Source: a virus. From it: DNA of 20,308 nucleotides. The notes under the pieces are model-generated. The model had not been told where the DNA came from and did no database searches. It worked only from the letters and a program-made list of their open reading frames with translations. Location of the stretch: IMG/VR virus record IMGVR_UViG_3300025896_000234, positions 1 through 20,308 of that record. One strand, given 5' to 3'. Below are positions 1-9,700 of the stretch, in pieces (position 1 is the stretch's first letter; every line of letters begins with the position of its first letter). The position numbers and the translations under genes are program-made.

Positions 1-1
1 T

Positions 2-448
2 CTAAAGGTTATCGGGATCGATAAAAATAGAACAGCCCACGCAGAAATGAACCGCCTTCGCATGGAATTCACATCTGAGAATGCCTCCAAAACTTTGGCG
101 CATTTATTCCCTGGGGCTTCTCCGCATTTGCCTTTGACGTTTAAATCGATGGGGTATGATCCATCGTATTTTGGCAACGAAGAATCCTCCAATGTCATTC
201 ATCATGAGCCTAAAAGCTCATCTGAGAAAATGATCAAGGAAAAGATCAAGCAATCTGAAGACGCACGCCGGCTGGAAAAAATCGGCAACAAACAGGATGC
301 TCTTGAATATGAGCCTGTTGAGATTTTTGACGACGAAGAAACCGGCGGGGCTTTTGATGACACCGGAGATTTTGACATTGATGATGATGAAGAAATCCCA
401 ATCGTCGAAGATCTTCTGGATGCTGAGATGAGAAGCGATACCAAATAA
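2..448 (+). CDS. C-terminal part of a phage protein with acidic tail (5' truncated)
   Basis: The reading frame is open back to base 2 with no stop, so the ATG at 47 is probably internal and the true start lies outside the window. The visible 148 residues end in a strongly acidic tail (residues about 105-140 counted from base 2, rich in Asp and Glu, for example DIDDDEE). No catalytic motif is visible. It sits 12 bases before the head-tail adaptor gene. In podoviruses that slot follows terminase, portal, scaffold or capsid genes, so it is probably the end of a packaging or head protein. I do not recognise the family. The acidic tail could be a protein-interaction or scaffold-like extension, which is inference. 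Confidence 0.6.
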   Translation, partial: LKVIGIDKNRTAHAEMNRLRMEFTSENASKTLAHLFPGASPHLPLTFKSMGYDPSYFGNEESSNVIHHEPKSSSEKMIKEKIKQSEDARRLEKIGNKQDALEYEPVEIFDDEETGGAFDDTGDFDIDDDEEIPIVEDLLDAEMRSDTK

Positions 449-460
449 AAAGGATGCGCT

Positions 461-1204
461 ATGGCGAGAGGACTTACCCTTGAGCAATTGATTTATAACT
501 TACGGTCGGAGGTGGGGCAGTCCACCAATCCGGCCGTAAGTCGGTCAACCAGGGACAGATTCGTTACCCTGCTAAACCGCGTGCAGCGCCGGCTGTATGC
601 GGATTTTGAATGGCCGTTCCTGAATATCTATAGGGACATCGCCATGCAGGCAGGATCTCGATATTACGACTTTCCAGAAGATATTGATATGGATCGCGCC
701 GTTCGCTTCGAGGTGAAATGGGGTGGCCTTTGGCAGCGCGTCGGCAATAAAATCACAAATCAGAATCTCAATGAGTATGACAGTGATGCCAACGATCGGA
801 GTGATCCTGTTTGGCGCTGGGACTATTATCTTGAAGATGGGTCCAGTGAGCCGCAAATTGAGGTGTGGCCCATCCCGGCAAACAACGCGGTCGCAAGTAC
901 CCTGGAAGGCTATGTGCGCGTCCACGGGATCCAGAAGCTCACCAACATGGTTGAGGACGACGATACCTGCCTGATCGATGGAGATCTCCTGGTCCTTTAC
1001 GCGGCCGCAGAGATTTTGGCCAGGATGAAGTCTTCAGACGCCACGGCTAAATTAGAAAACGCTAATTCTTTATATGTAAAGCTTAAGGGCAGGTCGACGC
1101 CATCTGAGCCATTCAAAGTGGGCGGCGATACTTATGACCTTAAGAGCGGCGGCAGGCGCGAAATTGAGCTGCGCGTGGCATATGCCGGGCAGACGGAGGA
1201 ATAG
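461..1204 (+). CDS. Head-tail adaptor / tail tubular protein A-like (gp11/gp4-like)
   Basis: A 247-residue structural protein that likely forms the ring joining the portal to the tail nozzle. The N-terminal third carries a hallmark of the family: a helix reading LLNRVQRRLYADFEWPFL at about residues 37-54, followed by alternating short strands (YYDFPEDI). These resemble T7 gp11 and P22 gp4-type adaptors. A second helical region (about 170-205, LVLYAAAEILARM) matches the C-terminal helices of the family. The start is supported by an AAGGA ribosome binding site at about 450. Its stop TAG at 1202-1204 is directly followed by the ATG of the nozzle gene, so the two are probably translated together. 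Assignment is from residue patterns and gene order, not from a search. Confidence 0.75.
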   Translation: MARGLTLEQLIYNLRSEVGQSTNPAVSRSTRDRFVTLLNRVQRRLYADFEWPFLNIYRDIAMQAGSRYYDFPEDIDMDRAVRFEVKWGGLWQRVGNKITNQNLNEYDSDANDRSDPVWRWDYYLEDGSSEPQIEVWPIPANNAVASTLEGYVRVHGIQKLTNMVEDDDTCLIDGDLLVLYAAAEILARMKSSDATAKLENANSLYVKLKGRSTPSEPFKVGGDTYDLKSGGRREIELRVAYAGQTEE

Positions 1205-3313
1205 ATGCCAACCCTGATTCTTGAGGATTTCAAGATTGGGCTCGATCGCCGGCGGATGAGCGAGACATCCCTGCCTGGTTCCCTGACAACCTGTGAAAAT
1301 GCGCACATCACCCGCGGCGGAGAGATAGAAAAGTCAGAAGCATTTGTCCGCTTTTGCAATCTCCCTGATAACACCTACGGATTGAAGGCTATTAATAACG
1401 GATTCATGGTTTTTGGATCCGATAATATCACCCCGACAATCCTTAATAGCAATCCGCCTGTTCGATACCAGAGGCTCAATGCCGGCGCATCAAACATGAT
1501 TGATGTTTTGTCTGTCGATCTTTTCGATGGAAAGGCATATGTCGTTGCAGATTACGACGATGGCGTTATCCGCCACTGGTATGATGGCACCCTGGTTGCT
1601 GATATGTTTTCAGGAAAGGCAAGGGCAAAGTTTTCAATATCAGCAGATCCAGATGATGTATCTGCTGTTAGCTCATACGGCTCTTTCGTCATAGCTGATC
1701 CAGAAGATGGATGCTCCATATCTTCAATCACCATTGGCACCAATGAGATCCTTGCTGCTACCGTGACATTTGATGAGGATGTTGACGGCACAGGGGCCAG
1801 CGTTTTTGAGCAAAAGGTCGTCGATGCCATTAACGACAATGCAAGCACCAGCGGCTTTACAGCTTCTTTGGAGGCTGGGCGCAAAGTGGTTATTACATCG
1901 CAGATCGCAGGCGCCTCTCCTAATGGCAGCCTGGTGGCCGTGGTGTCGGCCGGGACGGTCACAATTCAAAACCTGGTCGCGATGGCCAATGGCGTTAATG
2001 CGCAAAGAATCACGAGCATAACAATCAATGCCGTAGAGATCATGCCCACCCCTGTTGATTGGGCAGATTCAAACCAGGCCACGGCCGCAGCGGTGGCTGG
2101 GGCTATCAATGACTATACTGCCACGAGCGGATATGAAGCTTTCGCTATTGGCTCAACGGTTTTAATGCGGTTTACATCCGATAGCATTGCCCCCAATACG
2201 CATCCCGTTATTATTTCCGCAGATCCAGATATTGATATTGTGGACCCATCTCTGACAGTCTCAGGCGGTAGCGCTACGGCAACCGTCGTGGATCCAGGGC
2301 GCTTTGTAAAAACCGTCAAGAACAAGATGTATGCCTTAACCGGCCCATCGCTTTATTATTCTGAAATTGGCGTGCCCACAAATTTCAATTCTGGCACAGG
2401 ATCCGGCTTTGACAACCTGTCGACAAATTCATCTGGTGCAGAAAACCTATCGGCCATAGCCAATTATTTTGAAAATATAGCGATATTTTCTCGAAACATT
2501 ATTCAGGTCTGGTTTGTTTCTGATGACCCTAATGAAAATTCACAGATCCAGGTCTTGAATAACACCGGCACTATTGCCCCAAAGAGTGTCGTTGAATTTG
2601 GCGATAATGACGTTTTTTACCTGTCTGAATCTGGGATCAGATCGCTTCGCGCAAGGGATGCCACCAACGCGGCATTCGTGAATGATGTAGGCATTGCAAT
2701 CGATCCGCTTATTCAGGAAGAAATCCTATCAAACAACATAGCTGCCGAGAGAGCCGTTGGCGTTCTTGAGCCGCGCCAGGGGCGCCTGCTCATGGCAATC
2801 GGTGGAACAGTTTATGTTTTCTCATTTTTCCCATCCAGTAAAATATCCGCATTCTCAACCTATCGCCCTGGGTTTGATATTAAAGAGATGGATTCGGTCG
2901 GGCAGACTGTTGTTTGCAGATCCGAGAACGCTCTTTACAAAATAGGATCGAGCACGGAGCGCGTCTATGATGCGCGGCCAGCAAAGATGATAACGCCATT
3001 TATGGCCGGCACAGATCCATCAATCATCAAACAATGGGTGGGCCTTGATGTAGCATGCCAGGGAACATGGGATGTTTACATCTCAACAGATCCGCTAAGG
3101 ATCGACGAAAACGGCCAGCCTGATGAAAACTATTTCGAGAAAATTGCCACCGTATCTGGGACGACATATTCAGAGAGCGGCGGAGAAAACGGCCATGTTG
3201 CCTTCGACGCCATATCAAGTCACATATCCCTGATGATGATTTCAAAGTCAGATGGCTATTGCAGGATTGGTAACGTATCGATCCACATTGCCGATGGTGG
3301 AGAAAAACAGTAG
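1205..3313 (+). CDS. Tail tube/nozzle protein (tail tubular protein B / P22 gp10-like)
   Basis: A 702-residue protein that should form the tail nozzle below the adaptor ring. The N-terminus ([11 protein letters not shown], then [18 protein letters not shown]) is typical of podoviral nozzle proteins, which open with a statement-like beta segment followed by a Gly-Glu-Ile-x-Lys motif. The rest is rich in beta strands, as expected for a beta-propeller scaffold ([38 protein letters not shown]). Two related insertions lie at about residues 170-265 and 266-350. Both begin with an SITI/SSITI strand and contain an AIND..x-TSG segment. The gene starts immediately after the adaptor stop, with GGAGG at about 1196 as ribosome binding site. 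Its TAG overlaps the GTG start of the next gene by one base. Confidence 0.75.
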   Translation: MPTLILEDFKIGLDRRRMSETSLPGSLTTCENAHITRGGEIEKSEAFVRFCNLPDNTYGLKAINNGFMVFGSDNITPTILNSNPPVRYQRLNAGASNMIDVLSVDLFDGKAYVVADYDDGVIRHWYDGTLVADMFSGKARAKFSISADPDDVSAVSSYGSFVIADPEDGCSISSITIGTNEILAATVTFDEDVDGTGASVFEQKVVDAINDNASTSGFTASLEAGRKVVITSQIAGASPNGSLVAVVSAGTVTIQNLVAMANGVNAQRITSITINAVEIMPTPVDWADSNQATAAAVAGAINDYTATSGYEAFAIGSTVLMRFTSDSIAPNTHPVIISADPDIDIVDPSLTVSGGSATATVVDPGRFVKTVKNKMYALTGPSLYYSEIGVPTNFNSGTGSGFDNLSTNSSGAENLSAIANYFENIAIFSRNIIQVWFVSDDPNENSQIQVLNNTGTIAPKSVVEFGDNDVFYLSESGIRSLRARDATNAAFVNDVGIAIDPLIQEEILSNNIAAERAVGVLEPRQGRLLMAIGGTVYVFSFFPSSKISAFSTYRPGFDIKEMDSVGQTVVCRSENALYKIGSSTERVYDARPAKMITPFMAGTDPSIIKQWVGLDVACQGTWDVYISTDPLRIDENGQPDENYFEKIATVSGTTYSESGGENGHVAFDAISSHISLMMISKSDGYCRIGNVSIHIADGGEKQ

Positions 3314-3828
3314 TGGGTGTTTTTATAGAGCAAGCCACGCCGGCCATGGTTTATCACGTTTCAAAAAATATGCGTGATCGTGATCTTGAGGAATTGCTTG
3401 CCGTCCATTTTGAGAATGACAGGGAATCTTTGGCGATGGGCCTGGCCCAGGCGTATGGCGATAGGCCGTTTTGCTTTTGCCTGGGAATCGATTCGCAGCC
3501 GATATGCATTGTTGTGGGGAATCTCGTCCACCCAGGGGTGTGGTCGATGGGAATGTGGGCCACCAACGACATTAAGAAAATAGGGAAATTCCTTACAAAA
3601 TTCGTTGCTACTGAAGTTTTTAAGGCTATGCGCGCATCCGGCGCGCATAGAGTTGAATGCAAGTCAATAGTCGGTTATACTGAGGTTCATAAGTGGTTGC
3701 ATTTTCTTGGTTTTGCGCAAGGTGAAACTGAAAAAATGTATGGTAAGAACAAAGAAGACTTCGTGACTTTTTATTGGAACGAAGGAATGCCATTGCCAAA
3801 AGCTTATAACTACACCGCTGAATCCTGA
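3313..3828 (+). CDS. GNAT-like internal virion protein (T7 gp13-like)
   Basis: A 171-residue protein in the place where T7-like phages carry gp13, an internal virion protein related to GNAT acetyltransferases. The opening ([21 protein letters not shown]) and the closing segment ([26 protein letters not shown]) fit the GNAT layout: an N-terminal helix pair, then central strands ([17 protein letters not shown]), then a helix and the LGF strand. No clear acetyl-CoA binding Q/RxxGxG/A loop is visible, so it may be a structural relative rather than an enzyme. The GTG start is preferred because it overlaps the nozzle TAG (TAGTG) and has GGAG at 3298. The ATG at 3346 would remove the family-like N-terminus. 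Confidence 0.65.
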   Translation: MGVFIEQATPAMVYHVSKNMRDRDLEELLAVHFENDRESLAMGLAQAYGDRPFCFCLGIDSQPICIVVGNLVHPGVWSMGMWATNDIKKIGKFLTKFVATEVFKAMRASGAHRVECKSIVGYTEVHKWLHFLGFAQGETEKMYGKNKEDFVTFYWNEGMPLPKAYNYTAES

Positions 3829-3869
3829 GGTCGCGTCTCACATAGATATCCAAATCAAGGGGAATTTTT

Positions 3870-4484
3870 ATGTGTATGCCAAAGGGCGGCAAAGGTGGAG
3901 ATGGCGGGGCAGCGCAGCGCGAAAAGCAGCGGCAAGCCAGTATCACCCAGGGTTACGAACAAATCCAAAATATTTTTGGCGGGTTTAACGATGATTTTTA
4001 TAATCAGCGTGGACAAGCCTTTATTGACTACGCACAGCCTCAGCTTGATCAGCAGTATGAAGATGCTGTTAAAAACCTGACGTTTGCGCTTTCAAGGAAC
4101 GGCCGATTAGATTCTTCCGTTGCCGGCGAGCAGCGCGCGAAATTGCAGCAAGACTACGACAAGCAAAAAGCTGGTTTGATTGATAAGGGAATGAATTACG
4201 CCAATGATGCCCGGAGTGCTGTTGAGCGTTCCAGGGGCGATCTGGTGTCCCTGAATTCAAACCTTGCTAATCCGGCAACAATCGCCAATGAGGCACAAAA
4301 CAGGCTATCCAGCCTGCAGGCCATGCCAAGCTTTGAGCCTCTGGCTCCATTGTTTGTGAATGCCGGAGAGAGCCTCGGTACGCAGGCGGATCTTGAGCGC
4401 CGCAGTGCAGCCAGGTACAACACCGGCCTGTTTACCCCAGCGGCCGTTAGCAGTGGGCAGGGGTCGGGAAGGATTTTGAAATAA
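3870..4484 (+). CDS. Putative internal virion/ejection protein, MC-type N-terminus
   Basis: A 204-residue, Gln- and Ala-rich, mostly helical protein. The N-terminus MCMPKGGKGGDGG is glycine-rich and is followed by a helix with many charged residues (QREKQRQ). The middle (YAQPQLDQQYEDAVKNLTFALSRNGRLDSSVAGEQRAKLQQDYDKQ) looks like a long amphipathic helical hairpin. It is expected to be packaged in the head and ejected with the DNA, on the basis of position between the gp13-like and gp14-like genes and its helical composition. AAGGGGA at about 3858-3864 precedes ATG 3870 by six bases. It ends directly before the ATG of the next gene. No family is recognised with certainty. Confidence 0.55.
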   Translation: MCMPKGGKGGDGGAAQREKQRQASITQGYEQIQNIFGGFNDDFYNQRGQAFIDYAQPQLDQQYEDAVKNLTFALSRNGRLDSSVAGEQRAKLQQDYDKQKAGLIDKGMNYANDARSAVERSRGDLVSLNSNLANPATIANEAQNRLSSLQAMPSFEPLAPLFVNAGESLGTQADLERRSAARYNTGLFTPAAVSSGQGSGRILK

Positions 4485-5180
4485 ATGTGCGATCCAGTAT
4501 CAATCGGCTCTGCAGCACTTACGGCGTTTGGAACGCTGCAACAATATCAGTCTCAGAAAAAAGCTGCCGACCGTGTTGAGCAGGCTGTGGCTAATAACGC
4601 CCAGGAGCAGGAGCGCCTGCGCCAAAATTCACAAGCCGGTGTTCAGGATTCTGCACAGCAATTCAGTCGCGATAAATTCGACAAAACACAGTCTGATGAA
4701 ACAGCGACAATCGAGAAAAAGCTCACCGATAGTCTTTCCCAAGGGGATCTCCCAGGAGAGTATTACGGCGGCCGTGAAAGCGCCAATACCAAACAATATG
4801 CTCAGACAAAAAGCATGGAGAGCACAGACTTTTCACGCCAGATGGCTGAGGCCCTGGCTAAAATGCGCGGCTTTGATGCCGGTATGGGAAAAACAAACCT
4901 TGGAATTAATCGCGCCAGTGAAAAGGTTGTGATGAACAATGGCTTTATGGACGGCAATAACGCTGTGCTTCCTCTTCAGATCGAAGCTGCTAAACAGAGC
5001 GGCCAAAACCCATTGGCAGACATCATGGTTGGTGTTGGATCGGCTGGCCTGCAGGCAGGACTTAGCGGCGGCAGCGGCCCGATGACCACCGGCACCGGAG
5101 CCGGCAAGATAACATGGAACACCGGCCGAAATGGCGTTCCATATAACAAAGCGCAGAAGTTTTTCGGGAGCCTAGTTTAA
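4485..5180 (+). CDS. Putative internal virion protein, T7 gp14-like
   Basis: A 231-residue protein beginning MCDPVSIGSAALTAFGTLQQYQSQKKAADR. This pattern of a Met-Cys start, a short hydrophobic stretch and then Gln/Lys-rich coiled coil is typical of podoviral gp14-type internal virion proteins. In T7 these line the channel through the outer membrane. The body is helical and Gln/Ala-rich. The last 60 residues are glycine-rich (VGSAGLQAGLSGGSGP). The ATG follows the preceding TAA with no gap, and its own TAA overlaps the next ATG (TAATG at 5178-5182). The predicted channel role is inferred from the family resemblance and gene order. Confidence 0.6.
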   Translation: MCDPVSIGSAALTAFGTLQQYQSQKKAADRVEQAVANNAQEQERLRQNSQAGVQDSAQQFSRDKFDKTQSDETATIEKKLTDSLSQGDLPGEYYGGRESANTKQYAQTKSMESTDFSRQMAEALAKMRGFDAGMGKTNLGINRASEKVVMNNGFMDGNNAVLPLQIEAAKQSGQNPLADIMVGVGSAGLQAGLSGGSGPMTTGTGAGKITWNTGRNGVPYNKAQKFFGSLV

Positions 5181-5554
5181 TGGAAGATTTGGCCAAAATT
5201 TTTACCGGCGGTGATAAGCCAAAGCCGTATGTGAATTTTCCGCAGCGCAATCCAAATGAGCTGTATGACCGGAATGGTGTTCCAATTATAGACCCCAATG
5301 TGCAAAGCGGTCGCCTTGCTACGCCTAATGTATGGCGCCAAGAGGCTGGTAAAAACTTGGCTGCAGCCAATCCCCAAGCTCCAAATATTGGTGATTACAT
5401 GACGATGGTTTTGCAGGCCATGTTTGCGCCAAACCAAAGAGAGCCGCGCGATGATGCAAATGCTGTCATGAAAATGAACGCCTTCCAAAACCCGGCGCCA
5501 TTGGACGATAGAATGCAACGCATATGGGGGGACGGCGTGCCGGTTAGAAAATAA
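5180..5554 (+). CDS. Hypothetical protein in ejection-protein cluster (124 aa)
   Basis: A 124-residue protein of unknown function, Pro- and Asn-rich, with no predicted membrane segment. Visible traits are a short helix at the start (MEDLAKIF), a linker with many Pro (KPKPYVNFPQRNPNELYDRNG), and a Met-rich helix (YMTMVLQAMFA) at about residues 73-84. It overlaps both neighbours by TAATG or AATAATG junctions, so it is translated from the same message as the ejection proteins. That makes a virion-associated or assembly role likely. I do not recognise a family. Confidence 0.6.
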   Translation: MEDLAKIFTGGDKPKPYVNFPQRNPNELYDRNGVPIIDPNVQSGRLATPNVWRQEAGKNLAAANPQAPNIGDYMTMVLQAMFAPNQREPRDDANAVMKMNAFQNPAPLDDRMQRIWGDGVPVRK

Positions 5555-6759
5555 TGCCATATTCAACATCAAACAATCCTGGAATGGCGCAAGCCGCAAA
5601 TTCTATAGCCAAGATCTTTGTCGGAGATCCTGAGGCGGATGCTGCTTACAAAAACAACCAAATAAAAAATGAAACTGAATATGCTCGTCAGAGAATGCTT
5701 CAGGAGCAAATGCTTTCCGAAGGTGTCCGTCGCAAACAGATGGAGGCAGCTGCGGCTGCCAGCTATGCGGCCGCTAAGGCTAACCAGGGCCTGGCAGACG
5801 AGCGCGGCCGTAAGAACACGGCTGCCACAGATCTTGGCTCAATCTTCACGCAAGACCATAGAGACTTCAGCACGCCTGGTGGGATGTCGAAACCAGGCGA
5901 TGCTCCAGCCGGCACGCCTGGTGCAGGGTTTGATTTGAACAATCCAGCCATTGCAAGCCGTGTTGTTCAAAATATGCTGACAGGTGAAATGGATCCAAAG
6001 GTTCTCTCTGCAATGGCATTGATGCCTGGGCAGGATGATAACACCCTTGCGCGCATCATGACCGGATCTGGGCAGACGATCGGCAAAGATGATTACGTTT
6101 CCCTTGGTGATAGGAACACAAACCGCAATTATGAGCTTGGCGCCAATGAGCGCCTGGTTGGTGGCGGTGGCAATGTCATGCAGGGTGTTGATCCATCCTA
6201 TGCTGATTCTCAATCAGCTCTTGCTAAGCAGCGCAACGCCACGGCGAAAAGGCAAGAAACAATGGCGGCCGGCGGTGGGGGGAAGATCCCTCGTCTCGAC
6301 CAGGCGCAGATGAATTCGATGGTTTTGAATGCGATCCTTGCCCAGGGTGCGCAGATTCCAAAGAACGATGAAGGGGACTATTCAATGGGGGCGGCCGCAT
6401 ATCTTTCTGGACAGCCAGAAATTTATGCCGATATGTCGCGCCTGATTGATGAGGCATATCGCCTGTCTGGTGGCCGCGCCTCGGCCGTACAGGATGCGCT
6501 TTCTCAATATTTGTCTGGTGCCGATTTCAGCAATTTCAGGCAGCGCAAGGGCGAAGGCATGTTCAATGGCGCGCCGCGTGACGTGTTCAACCCAATCCAG
6601 CGCCCGGACCTTGAATCCATAATGTCTGCAATACAGCAAATGTATGGCCAGGGCGCCGGCATCTCGCCGGAGATCTTCACTGAAGGCGGAGATGGGGACT
6701 TGCAAAACCTACAAAATGTAGGTAACACTGGTGGCTGGCAGGTCATCGGGGTAGAATAG
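5554..6759 (+). CDS. Putative internal virion protein (T7 gp15 position)
   Basis: A 401-residue protein with an Ala/Gln-rich helical N-terminal half (RRKQMEAAAAASYAAAKANQGLADERGRK at about 55-80), a Gly/Asp-rich middle and a helical region at about 235-330. It takes the place of T7 gp15, the middle ejection protein, between the gp14-like gene and the giant last protein. The start overlaps the previous stop (TAATG). Its last 20 codons contain a perfect copy of the phage operator palindrome at 6708-6722, encoding the stretch LQNVG. That is odd, because the other copies sit in promoters. Function is inferred from position, with no catalytic motif seen. Confidence 0.5.
   Translation: MPYSTSNNPGMAQAANSIAKIFVGDPEADAAYKNNQIKNETEYARQRMLQEQMLSEGVRRKQMEAAAAASYAAAKANQGLADERGRKNTAATDLGSIFTQDHRDFSTPGGMSKPGDAPAGTPGAGFDLNNPAIASRVVQNMLTGEMDPKVLSAMALMPGQDDNTLARIMTGSGQTIGKDDYVSLGDRNTNRNYELGANERLVGGGGNVMQGVDPSYADSQSALAKQRNATAKRQETMAAGGGGKIPRLDQAQMNSMVLNAILAQGAQIPKNDEGDYSMGAAAYLSGQPEIYADMSRLIDEAYRLSGGRASAVQDALSQYLSGADFSNFRQRKGEGMFNGAPRDVFNPIQRPDLESIMSAIQQMYGQGAGISPEIFTEGGDGDLQNLQNVGNTGGWQVIGVE
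6708..6722. promoter_or_regulatory. Perfect intragenic copy of the operator palindrome
   Basis: CCTACAAAATGTAGG lies inside the gp15-position gene, 51 bases before the giant gene's ATG. TTGCAA (6700-6705) lies 17 bases from a poor -10-like TAACAC (6723-6728). It may mark a weak operator-controlled promoter, a roadblock site, or be coincidence. Confidence 0.45.
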
Positions 6760-6773
6760 CAAGGGAGCAATTT

Positions 6774-9700
6774 ATGGCAATTTACAAAATCAAAGCGCCT
6801 GACGGTCGTTTAATCAGCCTGCAGGGGCCTGATGGGGCATCTCAAGAAGAGGTGATTGCCAGGGCACAAAAGCTTTATCAGCCCAGCTCCCAGCCCCCAG
6901 CACCGGCATTGCCCCCCAGTGTGCCACAAATCGCGCCAGAGGCGGTTATTCCCACAGCCCCCATCGCTGCGACCGTAGATCCATCAACCGTTATCAGCGG
7001 GGCTCCTTCGCCCGTTCTGAGCCAAAGGCTGGCAGAGCCAGATCCAGGCATGGGGCCGTTTGAAGCAGACCCGAGTGTTGGCGCTGGATTTTCCAATAAT
7101 GCTTTGGACGTTGGCCGCAAGATTATGGATTCCACTGGCGCCGCCTATCAGGGCTTTGGCAACGTTATTGATAATTCCATATCAAGTGCAAAGCTCAACC
7201 TTGCGAGATTGTTTATCGGTGATGAAGAGCTGAATAGACGATCGGCAAATGCGCCTGCAGAGTTGATGGCACCTGATGACAATTTGGTGTCGCGCTCCGC
7301 GCGCGCCGTGGCCGATGACGCCTTTGGCGCTGCAAACAAGCTGGAATCCATCCAGATGCAAAACCCTGTCGACCGCCGTGGTCGCACAACGATCGATCAG
7401 ATTATTGCAGATCCGCTCAATGTTCCGCAGATAGCAAAATTTGGTTTTGAAACCGGGGTTGAATCCCTGCCGGAGATGGCAACGGCCGCCATTCCTGTTA
7501 TTGGGCCGGCTGCCTTTGGCTTGTCGATGAATGAGGGTATTGCGCAGCAGCGCGCTCAAAACGATGGGCGCGACAAAAGCGAAACAACCTTTAAAGACAG
7601 ATTGGCCGCTGCGCCATTCGCTGCCATATCGGCCATAACTGAAAGGCTCGGCATTAAGGGCCTGGGCTCAACCGGCAAAAATGCTGTAACTAGAACAGCG
7701 AAATCAGCGGCAAAAGAGGCTGGCACTGAAGCTATCCAGGAGCCGATAGAGCTGGCCGGACAAAGCATTGCCACGGACAATGAAGCCTCAGCTAAAGACT
7801 ATGGCAAGGCATCCCTGGGTGGCGCTATTGGTGGTGTCACTACAGGCGGAGGCTTAAAGGGTGGGGCAGAGGTTGCTGGTGCAATCAAGGACGCCACAGA
7901 AACGAAATCAGCATCATATTCTCCATTTGATCTTGGGGCCGGCACGCGCCAGCCAGTCAACGAAATCCCTCAGGTGTCACAGCCCTCTCCCCAGAGCCAG
8001 CCAGCTGTGAAGCGGGAGCCTGCGCAGCCACCGTCCGCTCCGTCGGTCGCAGCGCCAATTGCTCCTGTCGCTCCTATGCCTTCTGACCCGCCGGCTAAGG
8101 CGCCGCCTGAGGGAGCCAAATCACCAACCCGTAAAAAGGTCGTTACCCCTGATGGTAGCATCGAGATTGATACCGAGGATGAGATTGTTGATCTGGATTC
8201 CTTACAAAGTGCAAGCGGGGAAATCCAGCCGCGTGATCGATCCAGGGCTACAAGCGATATTCAGATCCAGGACATTGCATCAAAGCTAGACCCTGAAAGG
8301 CTTGGCGATTCTCGCACAACAGATATGGGATCGCCTATAGTCGGACCTGATAACCAGGTTGAAAGCGGAAACGGCCGCACGGCTGCAATCAGGATGGCTT
8401 ACCAGGCCAATGGTGAGCAGGCTGAGAAGTACAGGCAATCTCTTATAGCGCGCGGCTATAAGATTGATGGCATTAAAAACCCTGTTCTTATTCGTCGTCG
8501 TAAAACAGAGATGACGCCGGAAGAGCGCGTGCGCTTTACGACACTGAGCAACAAGCCGCAAATTGCAGAGATGTCATCGACAGAAAAAGCAAAGGCCGAT
8601 GCATTGCAAATCGACGACAATCTCATCAACCTGCACAAAGGTGGTGAGCCCAACAGTATGGACAATCAGGATTTTATCCGAGCGTTCATAGCGAAGATTG
8701 TCACCGGCAACGAAAGCAGCTCACTGATTGGCCCTGATAAAAATATCAACCAAGAGGGAATCAAACGCGCCAAAGCCGCAATGGTGGCAAAGGCATATAA
8801 TGATTCTGATCTTGTGGAGAATATTTTTGAAAACGCGGACCCAGAGATTCGGTCGATCGGCAATGCCTTGCGCGATAGGGCACCTGAATTCGCCCAGCTG
8901 GGGGCGGCCGTTAGGGCAAAGGAGACGCCGGCCAGGTTTGATATAACAAAGCAGCTGATGGATGCCGTCAGAATCATACGCGATGCGAAGCGTGATGGAA
9001 AGTCAATACGCGATGTTATCGAAGGCACAAAGCAGGCCAGCCTTATTGATGAGGCGCCAATCGATCCAATGGTTGAAAAAATTGTCCGTTCGATGTATCG
9101 TCCTGGGCTGGGAAGAATGCTGTCACAATCGGCAATCGATAAAGTTTTAAGGCAATATGCAGTAACCGCAAGAGAGCAAAAAGAAAATGATCTATTTGGA
9201 GAAAACACAAAACAGCCTGCGGATCTGCTTGATGCTGCCTACGAAAAAATCTCTGGGGAGTTGGAAGAGAAGGCGAGTGGACAGGGAGCCTTGCTCGACG
9301 CCGGACAAGATGGACCCATGGAAAAGGCAGCGCCTTCCAGGGGCATTGCCCGTGATACCGACGCCGGCAAACCAGCCAATGAGAGCGCAGGCGGCCTAGA
9401 ACAGGACGCCATAACGGCCGATAAAATTGGCACTCCTGAAGAGCTGGCCAAAACAAGTGGCCGAACATTTGGCGATGTTTCAAATAACCGAGACATCAAC
9501 ATCAATAAGCAGGTCTTTAAAGACGCCGGCCATGACCCTGAGGCGGCCGTTAATTACGCGCCCCTGAAGCAAAGAAAAATCATCATAGATCAGATCATGT
9601 CAAAATTTGGCATGAAGGTCGCCCTTGATGAAAAAATGAAAATCAAGGATCAGATCGATCACCTTGCTGATATGTATGTTGGCATGAATAATATGGCCGC

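Noticed and set aside
3313-3828. Functional acetyltransferase assignment
   Set aside because: GNAT-like shape but no clear acetyl-CoA loop, so only a structural relation is claimed.
8170-8640. Idea that the ParB-like domain of the giant protein binds the parS-like site
   Set aside because: The DdrB-type ParB-like fold is not the parS-binding kind; no parS-reading HTH follows it. The two observations are kept apart.
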